Of a stretch of DNA of 64,000 bases, positions 22,490-33,196 are shown piece after piece; the first letter of the stretch is position 1, and each line of letters opens with the position of its first letter. Source of the stretch: Colius striatus (lineage: Eukaryota; Chordata; Aves; Coliiformes; Coliidae); contig NC_084768.1 in the NCBI RefSeq assembly GCF_028858725.1, positions 30,906,664 through 30,970,663 on the forward strand, in the 5' to 3' direction. The notes beneath the pieces are model-generated. The model worked only from the letters and a program-made list of their open reading frames with translations, searched no databases and had not been told where the DNA came from. The position numbers were made by a program, and so were the translations under genes.

Positions 22490-24506
22490 GACACGCAGCC
22501 CATCGCTTTATTGCTACAGGAAAAGGCGACTGTACAAAAATAGAGTTTATCCCTCAAATTTTACAAATCATAGAAAAAAAGTGAGGATGCGGGCACAGGG
22601 AGGGCCGGGGCCAGGGCGCTGCCCAGGGCTTCACAGCAGCGCTGGGGTTAAATCACACCTGGCCCCGCGGGGCCCAAAGTCATAAATAGGAGCTGCCACT
22701 CAGGAACAATAAATAAATAATTTAGAGTAATAAATAGTTTAGTGCCGCAGCACCGCGGGGGCAGCGGCGGATCCTGCCACTCCCTGGGAGCTGGGCAGGG
22801 GTCCCACTGGATGCCTGAGCCCCACTGCCCTGCAGAGCACCAGGGGCTGCTGCCGGGCTGGGTGCAGCTCCACGCTGCTGCGCTTGGGGCCCGCTGCACC
22901 CCTGTGCTCAGAGACACCCACTCCCCGCAGGGCAGCTCCGGCCACTGCCAGCCCCAGGGTGCCCAAAGGGACAGGGAGGTTTTTGCCCCCTTTCCGTCCT
23001 CCTCTGAAGCTCGGGCGATGCTTGGCCCCAGCTGCCCTAAAGCAGTCCGGGCAGGGTGCAGGCGAGCCGGGCGCTGCTGGTGCCTGCGGGGCTGGCAGAC
23101 CCCTGTGAGCAGCAGGGATGCTCTGTACCCCTTCCAGCTCTGCTCCCAGGGCTGAGCCAGCATGTACCTGGACGGGGAGCTGCTGGCACCGGCTGCTTGG
23201 CACTGAGCGGGAGGGGGCTCGGCTGCCCGTTCCTCCGTCATGGCTCCGTCTCGCCTTGGTCCCCATGGCCACGTGCAACTGGGAGCACTGGCCTCTGCCA
23301 GACACTTCTGCTGAGCACCGGTGCCACTGCGTGTGGCAAGCCGAGGCCTGCCAGCCTGCGTCGAGCTGGGGCCGAGCCGGCAGCCCCCTCCTCAGCCGAT
23401 GCAGCTGCACTCGGCTGCCGAGAGCTTCTCCACAGTCTGCCACGTGTTCTGCACATCCATGAAGGAGACGGCCTCGTAGCGGGTGGGCCGGCAGCAGGGG
23501 TGGCTGAGGACCCGCTCCTGCGGCCCTGGCGTGATGAGCTGCTGCCGCAGCAGGCTGCCCAGCGTCAGGTCGTAGTTGCTGCGTGCCCGGTGGCAGGACC
23601 CGCTGCAGTACTTGAAGAGCACGATCTCGTCCGAGTTGAAGCCCAGGCCCAGGTCACGCACCTTCACCATCAGGTTGCGGATGTGGCAGTTGCGCCCGCG
23701 GTTCCCCCGCGACGGCTTCCGTGGCCCCTTTTTGCCTTTGCTGGTGGCCGGTGGTGAGCGCTCGGCACGCAGCAGCAGGTCCTCCGCCAGCTCCACGGCT
23801 CCCAGGCCACCCACTGTCGCGTTGTCCCCTGAACATAGAAGCAATGGCACCATCAGACCCCATTCTGCACCCACCACCTTCCTGGGGCCTGCCCAGCCTG
23901 CCCGTCACCCGTCATGACCTGAACCTTGCTGGGTGCCCCATCAAGCATCTCCTCCCCGCCAGGTCTCCGCCACCACCCCTAGCCTGAAGCACAAGGCTCC
24001 CTGTGTTAGCCTCCCCCAGCCCAGCCCTGATCCGCAGCAGCAGCTCTGCACGGGCTGAGGCTCCCTGCAATGGCTCCCAACCTGCCCCTGCCCCATGCTT
24101 GAGGCTCCCATGCCCAGGCTGGGGGTCCTGCCGCGACACGCACCGTATGGCTGGCTCCAGGCGGCGGCCGGCGGTGCCTCCACAGCCAGGCTGGCCGTGG
24201 CCATGCCCCGTGGCGTGGGACCCGCGTCCAGCGTCTCATTGCAGTGTGGCGTCCGCAGGGTGCCTGCGGCCAGCCCGGCCAGCAGTGAGAGGATGGCGAG
24301 GAGCCCCCACAGCGTCCCCTCCTGCGACAAAGCACAGTACAGTGGGGTGAGCCCCAACCAGGGTTCCCACACCAGGGACCATGAGCTGGGGATGGGGACG
24401 GGTGGTTTTGGCCACTCAGCCGGGCTTGGGCTCACCTTGGGCTGCAGGTGTGTGGTGGATCCTGCAGGTCTCGGATCTGGTGGCCCCGCTCGCTGCTCCA
24501 TGCTGG
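22490..24506 (-). CDS. ARTN: Artemin gene: three coding exons plus 3' UTR
   Basis: Artemin is a secreted GDNF-family ligand that signals through GFRA3 and RET in peripheral neurons. Three coding exons (24501-24436, 24321-24144, 23828-23392) join in frame into 226 residues, close to the 220 of human. Order: a polar 22-residue n-region, a hydrophobic signal core (LWGLLAILSLLAGLAAG, about 26-42), a propeptide with two N-glycosylation sequons (NET, NAT), a furin-type RAER site at 102-105, a basic stretch (KGKKGPRKPSRGNRGR) and a seven-cysteine cystine-knot domain (NCHIRN, YCSGSC, HPCCRPTRYEAVSFMD, ECSCIG). PCCRPTRYEAVSFMDV is identical to human and settles the assignment. The first coding exon has a CTTGCAG acceptor five bases before ATG, so at least one noncoding exon lies upstream. 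IPO13 follows in the same direction. Confidence 0.95.
22507..22512 (-). terminator. ARTN: ARTN poly(A) signal AATAAA
   Basis: The transcript strand has AATAAA about 880 bases after the ARTN stop codon, in CTGTAGCAATAAAGCGATGG. Cleavage is expected near 22490. The IPO13 start codon is only about 450 bases further on. Confidence 0.85.
22704..22737 (-). promoter_or_regulatory. AU-rich element in ARTN 3' UTR
   Basis: In the transcript strand three ATTTA pentamers lie within 34 bases, two of them overlapping (TTATTTATTTATTG) and one in CTATTTATT. Such elements usually make cytokine and growth-factor mRNAs unstable through TTP or AUF1 or stabilise them through HuR. Confidence 0.7.
23392..23828 (-). 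CDS. ARTN: ARTN coding exon C (residues 82-226, mature domain, stop)
   Basis: The 437-base last coding exon follows a TATGTTCAG acceptor and ends at TGA (23392-23394). It encodes DNATVGG..., the furin-type site RAER and a predicted 121-residue mature chain with seven cysteines in GDNF-family spacing. The heparin-binding region of human artemin (CRRAR) appears here as CHRAR, with one arginine replaced by histidine. Confidence 0.96.
24144..24321 (-). CDS. ARTN: ARTN coding exon B (residues 23-81, signal core and propeptide)
   Basis: The 178-base exon encodes EGTLWGLLAILSLLAGLAAG, TLRTPHCNETLDAGPTPRGM and on to AAAWSQPY plus one base. The acceptor is TTTGTCGCAG and the donor GTGCGT. It contains the hydrophobic signal core and a CNET glycosylation sequon. 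The 114-base intron 5' of it is very short. Confidence 0.9.
24436..24501 (-). CDS. ARTN: ARTN coding exon A (residues 1-22)
   Basis: The exon encodes MEQRAGPPDPRP followed by AGSTTHLQPK. The start codon has A at -3 and G at +4. A CACTTGCAG acceptor sits just 5' (transcribed exon starts at 24506) and the donor is GTGAGC. The residues form an unusually long polar n-region before the signal core; human artemin also has a long one. Confidence 0.88.
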
Positions 24507-25739
24507 CTGCAAGTGCAGAGGGGTAGGTCAGTGCTCACACAGAGGGGATGGGGTGGGCATGGAGCTGGACAGCTGGGAGCTGGCATACCTCTCCCCTGCC
24601 CCTGCCAAGCACGCCATCCTGTCCCTCGTACGCCAGCACCCCGCGATACCTCCTAGCCCGTGCATGATCTTGTCCGGTCTCCTCCCTCAGGAGGAGACAC
24701 CCTCACCACACCTCAGGCACCCTCACCACCCTGCACACCCCTTCCCTGAGATTTGGCAGCTGGGGCAGCCCAGTCTTTACTCAGCACCTCTTCTCAGGGG
24801 GCTGCAGCTGCCTACATGCACGAGCAGCCCAGGATGCCAGGCTGGGCCTGAGGCAGTGGCTGGGGCTGGGAGCGCAGGGAAGGGGGGGCCTTTCCCATGG
24901 CCCTTCCCTGGGAATGTTTTTCTTGCTTGTGGTGGGAGCCTGACCTTGGAAACTCCAAATCCATTACTGCATGGTCCTTGGGTGCAACCACCCTCCCAGC
25001 CCCACACTGGCTCCCCAGCCTGCTGCCTGCACCAAGATGGGACACACAGCCCCAGAGCAGCCCAGGCAAAGTGGGGCCACAAAGGGCAAGATGGGCAAGC
25101 AGGTCCCATGGGGATACAGCGGGGTGCAGGGCACCGTGCTGGGCTCGCTGAAGTAATTCACCCCAGTTCCACTGCCTGGCATTCACTGCCCTGACAGACA
25201 CAGGGGAATTCAGTCCCTGCCACGCACGGTCCCAACAGAACAGCAAGCAGGGGAGCCATGTCCCTCTGGAGGTGTAGGGGCAAGTCCCAGTCCACAGCCA
25301 CATTGTACTTCTTCCCCCAGCTCCCCCAGGGTGCCAGGAGGACCCTACGCCCCAGCATCCCAAGCCAAGATGCTCCAGAGGAGCAAGAGGCTCCCAAGGG
25401 GTTTGAACTCTCCTTGGCCTGTCTGTTACATCCCCCGTCTCAGGACAGGACTATCTCCTTGGAGCTCGGTGGCATCATGCCGTGAGGAGTTCCCTCGTCC
25501 CCTCCATGGCTTTGCCCTGGTGCTTCCATAGGAAAGCTGTGACAGTACACGCTGAGAAGAGCACTCCAGGCCAGAAAATGAGGGGGCATCACTGAGACAA
25601 GGAGACATATCAGTTTCCCTAGCCCCCCCCCCCCGTATCCCAGGGAATAGTCTCCAAGTCCCAGGTGCCACAGCTGATGCTACCATGCACTGGCCACACC
25701 GTGCTAAGGGTCTGTGCTGGGCAGTGCCCGGCCCATGTG

Positions 25740-26330
25740 CCTCTTCCGGGGGCCGTGCCCCAGGCAGGATGCGGCTCTGGTGCAGGCACGGCTGGCACCG
25801 GCCCCCCCTGCCCCTGCAGCCGCCGCAGCCTGGCCAAGCACAGCCCACACAGCACGTCGTTCCCGTGGCGGCCTGTGGCCCCACGCCAGCCGCTGCCGCC
25901 AGGTCATGGTTTTCCCAGGCCGGCACCCCCGACGGGGCCAGGCGAGGGTCCCCGCGCCCCGCTGGGAAGCGACGGTCTCCTCGCCGGTCCCCGCTCCCGC
26001 GGCCCTTCGGCCCCAGCATCCCGGCGGGCCGGGCCGGGCCGGGAGGGAGGAAGGGAGCAGCCGGTTGCAGTTCAGGCTTCTCCCGTCCGGCGGCAGCACG
26101 GCCCCGGGCTCCGGGGTGGGAGCGCTGCAGACGGGGCGCCGGGCGAGGGCAGCCTCCCTCCGTTCCCGGGAGCCCCGGAGCCGGGACTACGGACGTGCCC
26201 TGCTACTGACTCTGCAGCCGCGGAGCCCCGTGCCCCGGGGCAGCTTCCCGAGCGCGCAGCACCGCAGCCCGCGCTGGCACCGGCAGCTCCGCTCAGTCCC
26301 TGCATTCCCCCATCGCAGGAGGGGCTAAGC
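25740..26330. promoter_or_regulatory. CpG island 5' of ARTN (proximal)
   Basis: This CpG-dense block lies about 1.2-1.8 kb 5' of the first ARTN coding exon. It includes a G-quadruplex motif at 26026-26055. It may be an alternative promoter or an intronic island of ARTN; no exon can be assigned. Confidence 0.55.
26026..26055 (+). other. G-quadruplex motif
   Basis: Six GGG runs lie within 30 bases on the plus strand (26026, 26031, 26036, 26041, 26045, 26053); the first five are separated by loops of only one or two bases, which predicts a very stable quadruplex. For ARTN this is the template strand. Confidence 0.65.
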
Positions 26331-27849
26331 CAAGCTCCTGGGCGCTCCGTGGGGCTCACAGACCTGCAGCCCCCACGGCAGACCTCCTCCAGCTCCTGCG
26401 TGGAGGGGGATCTGGCTGGGGTCTGCCCCTGCCACGGCTGCACCATTAACAGGCACAGGACCCTTTTCTAGGGTCAGGATCAGGCCCGTCCATGTGAGGA
26501 CCTGCCTGACTCCACGCCGCACGTGTCCCCCACATTGGAGGCCGAGCAGGAGCGTCCTGGGGTAGTCCGTGTGCGGGTCACCCCACGTGCACTCGTGCAG
26601 AGCCCCGGTGAGATCCCCACTGCCCGTGCTATGCACAGGGCACTGCGGAGCGAATGCGCCCTGGGCTGCACCATCCCAGAAGCCTCTCATGAAGTGCATC
26701 CATGCAGGGCCAGGGGTCGCCTCAGGCCCCTGGTGAGAGTCCGCGCTTGTGGCGCGGCCGCTTTTGGAAGGGGGCTATGCTGGGGCCTCGCTCGCCACTG
26801 CTCTCCAGGAGCCCTTCCCGGCAGTCGGAGGTCCCCCTGCACGGGGATGCCCTGAGACCCCCGCGGGCGCCAAGGGGCACCACTGAGGCCGGTGTGGGTG
26901 GCCCAGTGTCTCACCGCGCTGCCCCTGGCAGGAGGAGTGACCGGGGGTCTGAAACCAGCCCCACGTGTGACGCCGCGCTGGCACCCGACACGCAGAGCCG
27001 TGGGAGGCCCGAGTCGGACACGTGGGGCACACGGGCGAGACCAAACTCGGCCCCAGTCCGGGGCAAGCCGAGCCAGAGGCCGCCGGGCAGTGCCAGCTTG
27101 GGCACCCCCGCCCCGGGGCTCCCGCCGCGCACCGCCCGCGCCGCCGGGACGCAGACCTGCCCGACGTGCCCAAAGGGCCGGGGCGGGAGCCCAGGGAAGA
27201 GGCGGGTGAGACCGGCCCCGTGTCCCCCGGCACCCGCAGCGGAGTCCCGCCTCTCCCCTCCCGCGCAGGGAACCCCGGTCCCCGCCGCGGCCCCGAGCGC
27301 ACCCCGTCGCCGCGCCGGGCTCGGCAGCACGGGAACCGTCCGGCGGGGACCTGCCCGGGGGCGGCCTGAGCCCCCTCACCGCCCTGCGGGTATTGCCGGG
27401 GGGTGGGTGGCGAAGCGGCTCCCCCATGTTCTCTCCCGCAGCCCCGGTACGAGCCGCCGCCGTGGCCCGGCGCCGCCGGCAGGCTGGGGCGGACGCTGTC
27501 GCCCGCCGCCCCGGCCCGCACTCACCGTGCCCGCGGCCGGGACCATCCCCCGGGCCGCCGCCGCCCCGCATCGCCTCCGCTCCCCGCCGCCCCCCGCCGC
27601 CCGCCGCCCGCCGCCGCCGCGCCGGGGCGGGGCGCGGGCGGGGGCCGGCGCTGCCCCACCGGCACCGGCTCCCGCCGCTGCTCCCGGTGCCGCTGTCGCA
27701 GCACCTCGGGTTGCGGGTCCCGGTCCCGCTGCGCCTCGGGATGCGGCGCGGTGCCGGCGGCGGCGGGCGAGCGCGCAGTGCGGGGCAGCGCCGGCTCCAT
27801 CCCGCTCTCGGCCGCTGCCGCCGGTGTCAAATTCCAGCCGTCGTCACCT

Positions 27850-27970
27850 GACCGGCGGGGCGGGCACCGGCACCGGGACCCCGACCCGCACCGGCACCAG
27901 GATCCCGACCGGCACCCCGACCCGCACCGCAGCGGCCACCAGGACTCCGACCGTCCCGGGACCAGGACGG
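27850..27970. repeat. GC-rich degenerate tandem (CACCGG / GACCCCGACC-like)
   Basis: Repeated short blocks such as GACCCCGACCCGCACCGG and GGCACCAGGATCCCGACC recur with drift over about 120 bases. It is a degenerate minisatellite inside the CpG island. Confidence 0.6.
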
Positions 27971-28658
27971 CCCCGAGACCCCGCCATCAGCCCGAGCCGC
28001 GGCCCAACCCGCACCAGCAGCGGCTCCGCGCCGAGCGCCGCGCCGCCGCCGAGCTCCCAGGGAGGCTCGCACCCCGCCAGGAACGGCACTGAGACTCCCG
28101 AAGGAACACCACCGCTGCCACTACCACCTGCCCGCCGGCCGAGCCCCCGGCCGGCCGACAGCTCTCGGCACCGCCGGGGAGGCGGGACGGACGGACGGTC
28201 CTGAGCGGTGCTCCCTGCCCGACAGCCCGGTCACGGCGCTGGCGGGGCGGACACACAGACACTCCCGGAGGGCTCCGGCAGCAGAGCCCCACGGGGACCG
28301 ACTCCACGCCCGGCTTCGGGGGGTAGGGGGGAGAAGGAGAGCCCCACGGAGCCCCCTTGCACGCAGCGGACCACCCGGGCCCGTGGGAGACTCGACGGGG
28401 CTGGCTCGGGGGGCGGGTGGGCAGGGCGGGGGGCTCTCCGGGCAGCGCCCGGGCCGCGGCGGGGCCGGCCGGCGTCCCACGCACCCTGAGGCACCGCGGG
28501 CCACCGGTATGCCTGCCGTTCACGTCCTGCCTCGCCGGAGGAGGAGTCCGGACCTCCCTGCCCTGCCTCCCAGCCCGCCCGCGCCCCGCGGCCACGGCCC
28601 ACGGGCACCCCGCGGCCAGGTCCACCCCGGCGAGGCCACCCGCCGCCGGGCTCCTTAC

Positions 28659-29035
28659 CTCTGCCGTCTCCCTGCCTCCCTCCGCCGGGGCCGTCGCAGG
28701 CCCCGGGGACATGGGGGCCGGCTGGCGAGCCGAGCCGAGCCCGTGCGAGTCCTTACGTCACCGCCCAGGGCCCTCCACGTCCATCCCGGGGCTCTCAAGT
28801 GCTCCTTGCAAACGTGCCAAATCCCAGGGCCGCCTCCGCTCGGCCCCGCTTCACACGTGCTCCCCTGGCCGGAGCCGGGGCACAGCCCGGGCCGGGCAAG
28901 ACCCCCCCTCCCCCGGGGCCAGCCCTCATGGCCCGCCGGCCCCCCGGGCGCTGCCCGCGGCGGGGTCCGGAGGCGTGCGGCCGGGTTGCGCTCCCCGGGA
29001 TGCCGCCGGCCCTGTCATCCGCCCCGGCAGCGATC
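28659..29035 (-). other. ARTN: Candidate noncoding first exon of ARTN
   Basis: The span runs from the start site implied by the TATA box to an AGAG/GTAAGG donor at 28657-28658. It would splice to the acceptor in front of the ARTN start codon at 24506. An alternative donor, ACG/GTGAGT, lies at 27524-27525. A short upstream frame beginning at 28712 is open to the donor but not in frame with artemin. This is inference only. Confidence 0.3.
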
Positions 29036-29060
29036 CACCGCCGCGGCGCAACCTCCCCGG

Positions 29061-29069
29061 CTTTATATA
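29061..29069 (-). promoter_or_regulatory. TATA box TATATAAAG
   Basis: The minus strand reads GGAGTTATATAAAGCC, a good TATA consensus in a CpG-rich setting. The plus-strand reading (TATATAAC) is poorer. A start site is expected near 29035, transcribing leftwards towards ARTN. Confidence 0.5.
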
Positions 29070-31696
29070 ACTCCCCGCCTGGAGCGGGGCCAGCGGCTCA
29101 GCGGCCGGCCGTGCCGCGGCTGCATGCAAGCCCCGGGTCGCCCACGGGGTCTGGCCCCGGCGCTCGGGCCCCCCGCGCGGCGTGAGGCGCTTCCCGGAGC
29201 CGCGGCAGCGCGGCCCCCGCGGTCCCGCTGTATCACCGCGGCGGGGAGAGCCGGGCGCCGTGTGCCAGCCGCCGGCGGGGCCGGCCGCCTCGGCTCGTCT
29301 CATCCCGTCTCGTCGGATTATCCAGCGCGGGGATGACAACTCCCGTGTCCCTCCTGTGGCATCACCTGCCAGGGAATGTGCTGGCACAGGCTAAGCCGTC
29401 CCTGCCACCCTAACAAGGGACAGAGGAGGTGGCGCGCAGCCAGAGCTGCTACCCCTGCTCTGAGGGGGGTCCAAGCCAGTGGCCATGGTGGGTGGCTTCA
29501 CAACTGCTGGTGGGATTGTGTGGGAGGGTGGACTCTGCGCTGCCCCGTGGCCATGGCCTGCAGCTGCTCCCATCAGCAGCTGGCAGAGGTGATGCCCTGG
29601 ATGCCTTGGCCCAGCAGAGGTTTGGAGGCCTAGGAGCATCCCTGGAGTGGGGAATCAGCCAGAGGCAGAGAATGGGGGGTGGGGAACGATGCTTTGCAGA
29701 GGGGCTACCTGCTTGGAAAGTTTCCGTGTGAGTGGCATGTCCTGCTCCAGGTTGCCTGGCAGTCTCCATGGGGCTGGAACTGGCTACAGCCCTGCCCATG
29801 CAGAGGGAGTTGCCCAGGAGGGGCTGCCAAAAGAGGGGAGAGCTACCTCCCCCATGGGCAGCCCTCAGGGCTTGGAGGCAGCCCCAAGTGCTGGCTCACC
29901 CCAGGGATCACCCCATCCGCTACCCACCTTCCCTGCAGGTCAGGCTGGTCTTCATGTGCCCAGGAGCTGCGTGGGTGGGATGCTGGTGTGGGCAGGCACA
30001 AGGGGGATATCCAGAGCACCCCATACAGGTGGGCCCGTGGTGTTTCCAGTCCTGTGAAAGGGGTGTCAGTTGTGCGAAGCTGTGCAAAGCCTGGTCTCTG
30101 CCCTCTTCCAGCTGTGCTCCCTTCATGGCTGCCACCCCAGGCACCCTGGCTCTCTCCTCTGCCCCTGGCCCTTGACTGGAGAGACATGACCCCACCGGTG
30201 CCATCGGCCTCACTGATGTCCTGCCAGTGGCACGTCCTCCCTGTCCTCCCCAAGATGACGGTGGCAGGAGGTGGCATGTCCCAACACTGTGCCTGAATCC
30301 GGGCACTGCTCTCTCCCCTTGGGCTCCCATGAGTATGGGCTCTGCCCTGGGGAGTGCTGAGCTTGGGCTGGGCTCCCCGGGCTGCAGGGCAGCGTCTCCT
30401 GACATACAGATGGGTGACCTGCTTCCTGAGTCAGCTGGCAGTGGCTGGCTCAGTGCCTCTCATGCACCACGTGTGTTGGCCTCTACTCTGCACCCCCAGG
30501 GCTGGGGTGTCCCCATGTCCCTTGGCTGGTCAGGAATGAGCCCCATGGGATCAGGGCCATTGGTCCCTGAAGGTGCCAGCCTTGCCTGAAGCAGGACGGG
30601 GATGTTGTGGTCCGGACAGACAGCAGGACTGAGCACACTGTGGCTGCTGCCCATACGAGGCTGTGGCTGGGTATGATGAAACATGTGTGGGAGAGAGCTG
30701 TGACACAAGACTTGACCAGGTGCATCATCCCCCTCTCAGTCGCAATGTGGCTCTTTTGGGGACGCTTGCTCCAGAACAATTGTCCTGTCTCTGCTGACCT
30801 GAACCTCCCACAGCCTGACCTGAGCCTCCCACACAGGCTGTCCCTGTGTGCTCCAGTCTCAGGCTCTGTGCTCTCCCCCTCCACAGCCCTCCTAAGGTAC
30901 CTGGGGCCCAGCCTAATGGCAGCAGTACCCCTGCTCTTTAAGAGCTGGGAAGAGAGGAGAGCAGGAAGAAGGGTTTGAGCAGCTTCAGCATCTCCTTCCT
31001 GGGAAGGATCTGGAACTTAGAAGCACACACCAGGGAGAGTTGGACAGTTGCCTCTGCAGTGTCCCATCAGTGCTGGCAAGAAGCCACCTCATGCATCTAG
31101 GAGCCGGCAGGTCTGGCAGACCTGTCGCCCAGGTGAAGCAGCCACCCCATCCCCTTGGGTGATGGGATTGTCCCCCAGCTCCAGAGGCCCCGTGGCACGG
31201 CTGGGATGTGCCGTGGGGTTATGCTCCTCCCACAGGGACCTGACGGGTGTCAGAGCTGGTCACAGCCTCAGCCCACAGCTTCCGAAACTGCTTCCTTCCT
31301 GGACGCTGTGCTGAGAAGGTCACTTGTCCGGACACCTGCCTCTGTTGGAGCTGCACCCAGCCTGACTGCTGCTCTGACTCCTGGTGAGAAGCCAGGCACA
31401 ATCATAGGCAGACAATTCTGGGCGGGACAAGCCCTCACCCCTCTGCCCATCCATCCAGCATGACACGTGCTAAACCTGTGAGCCCCTTTCCCACCCCTCA
31501 GGTCACCTGCAAGGAGGAGCACAGCCCTTTCCTGTCCCCAGTGCCAGGCCAGTGGCAGCTGCCTCTGGGTTCCCGTGCTGGAGGAGTCAGCAGTGAAATC
31601 AGGCCAGGGTCAGCCCCAGCAGGGGAATCCCTCTGCCTCGCCTAAAATTGGCCAAAGGCAGCAGAAGAAAGAGGCCAGACGAGCTTGTTTGATAGC

Positions 31697-31702
31697 TTTA
31701 TT
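31697..31702 (-). terminator. Unassigned minus-strand poly(A) signal
   Basis: The minus strand has AGAAGCAATAAAGCTATC followed some 40 bases later by a T-rich stretch (CTTTCTTCTGCTGCCTTTGG). The arrangement looks like a real 3' end, but no upstream coding exon could be assigned. Confidence 0.3.
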
Positions 31703-33190
31703 GCTTCTGTGATATGACTGAATGGATGTGACATAAGCCTGCAAAGACTCCTGCCCTCCCTGCCTACAGGGGAAGGTAACAAAGATCGCAGGAACTAAAA
31801 CTAATTGGAAAAAAACCCTCATGGAGTTCTTGCATCTGAGCTTGGTACAGTACCAGCCTTCAGAGCCAGCCCCTGTGCGAGCAGCTGGTGCCCGGACGGG
31901 CTGGCTAGTGGCCCAGGTGGCCCACGCTGAAGGACACGTCTCTAACACTGCGAGTGGCGGGTGCTTGGAACCATGGCACGTGCCGTGCTGGCGCTGGCGG
32001 AGCTCAGCTGGCAGCTGCCTCCCTGCCAGCACTCTGGAAGCCCTTGGCCATGCCGGTGCTGCCCGTACCCAGCCTGGCTGCCCGTGTTCGGCACAGGCTG
32101 CCCCATGCCAACACCCTCCCCTTTCCCGCAGACCCCCGCTGAGGCACGGAGCAGCACGGCAGGGCAGGGCTGGACCTCCCCGCTGCTCCCCCCCAGGAAA
32201 GGGAGACATTGGGCTGAGGGACGTTGGGCCACACAGGACCCTGCTGCTGCCTCCTGCTCCTTGGCCACGGTGCCTGTGTCTGGCATGTGCGAGCGCAAGG
32301 CTGCAGCACGAGCAGCCCTCACGAGTGAGCTGTCGGAGGGCTGGACACCACGGATGCCCGAGCAGCCCGTGCTCACGGTGTGCTCGGTGCAGCAGCAGTG
32401 CTCTGGCAGCCCCTCTCCCCCAGAGCAGTACGTGGTGGGCGGCCAGCAGCTCCCCAGACCTGCCCCCTGCACCAGCCAGAGCCAGGCCCCATGGTGGGAG
32501 CTGGCTGCCCGGCCCCTCTCCAGGCAGGTTCCTGCCACTCCAGTGGCCTTTCTGCACCGCAGCGCCTCAGAGGCATCAGGCAACCCCACTCTATATTTAG
32601 GCTGTGGAGAATTCCCTTGGGCTCTCCCTTCTGAGCCGAAAAGGTGAGTCATTGTGAGGGAGAGGCCAAGACTCACATCCGTCCCACTGACCCTGCTCTG
32701 ACCCGTGCTCTGCTGGGAGCTGGCAGGACTGCTGTGCTTCGGAGGGCGGGAGGTGGCTGCAGGTGCACGCGGGGAGGCAGCCAAAAGAACAGCATCCAGC
32801 AGTGAAATCCTGCGCTCTGTGCTGCACCTGGCTGCACGGCTGCCCAAGGGTCTGCTTGCCTCACCAATGTCACATGGGATGGCCTTGGGGCCCCAAACCA
32901 TCCCCTCTCTCTCCTCCTACTTGCAAGTGGTCTTGAACCACCACAGTCACTTGGACCACATGCTCAGCTATGCATCCCAGGCACTTCTGCCTGGAGACTC
33001 CCACTGAGGTGGAGGGAAGGGCTTGGAGTCACCTCCTTGGTTTGCAGGGACAGATTCCCCATCAAGACCTGCCCCTGGCTGTGGTGGGGAGCTGGGACAC
33101 CAGGGAAAGCCGAGCAGGGGCCACACTCTCTCCTTGGATCTGCAGCCAGTGCGCAGGAAGATGAAGGTGCCCTGTAGCTTTGTAGTGCTC

Positions 33191-33196
33191 AATAAA
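33191..33196 (+). terminator. Unassigned plus-strand poly(A) signal
   Basis: AATAAA occurs in GTAGTGCTCAATAAAACAGG. There is no recognisable plus-strand gene before it. A chance occurrence is quite possible. Confidence 0.2.

Larger units (their letters stand above)
22490..23391 (-). other. ARTN: ARTN 3' UTR
   Basis: The stretch from the stop codon to the predicted cleavage site is about 0.9 kb. It is GC-rich in the first part and AT-rich in the last 230 bases, where it holds an AU-rich element and the poly(A) signal. Open frames in it are not conserved. Confidence 0.75.
26730..29330 (-). promoter_or_regulatory. ARTN: Large CpG island, probable ARTN promoter region
   Basis: The block is about 2.6 kb of extreme GC and CpG density ending sharply near 29330. 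It holds a minus-strand TATA box (29061-29069), two good minus-strand splice donors (28657 and 27525) and GC-rich tandem tracts at about 27580-27620 and 27850-27970. Stops are rare here because of GC content, so long open frames on both strands (one of 500 codons on the plus strand) are not evidence of protein. ARTN is the next gene downstream on the minus strand. Confidence 0.6.

Noticed and set aside
21594-22543. Plus-strand frames of about 200-250 codons at the IPO13 promoter
   Set aside because: GC-driven shadows antisense to IPO13 exon 1 and its CpG island; a divergent gene is not supported.
26687-28712. Open frames up to 500 codons on both strands
   Set aside because: Low stop-codon frequency in a CpG island; proline, arginine and alanine-rich low-complexity translations with no conserved domain.
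31610-32901. Minus-strand frames of 315 and 319 codons and plus-strand frames of 259 and 228 codons
   Set aside because: They overlap in competing frames and none resembles a known protein. Kept only as a possible transcript in the findings.
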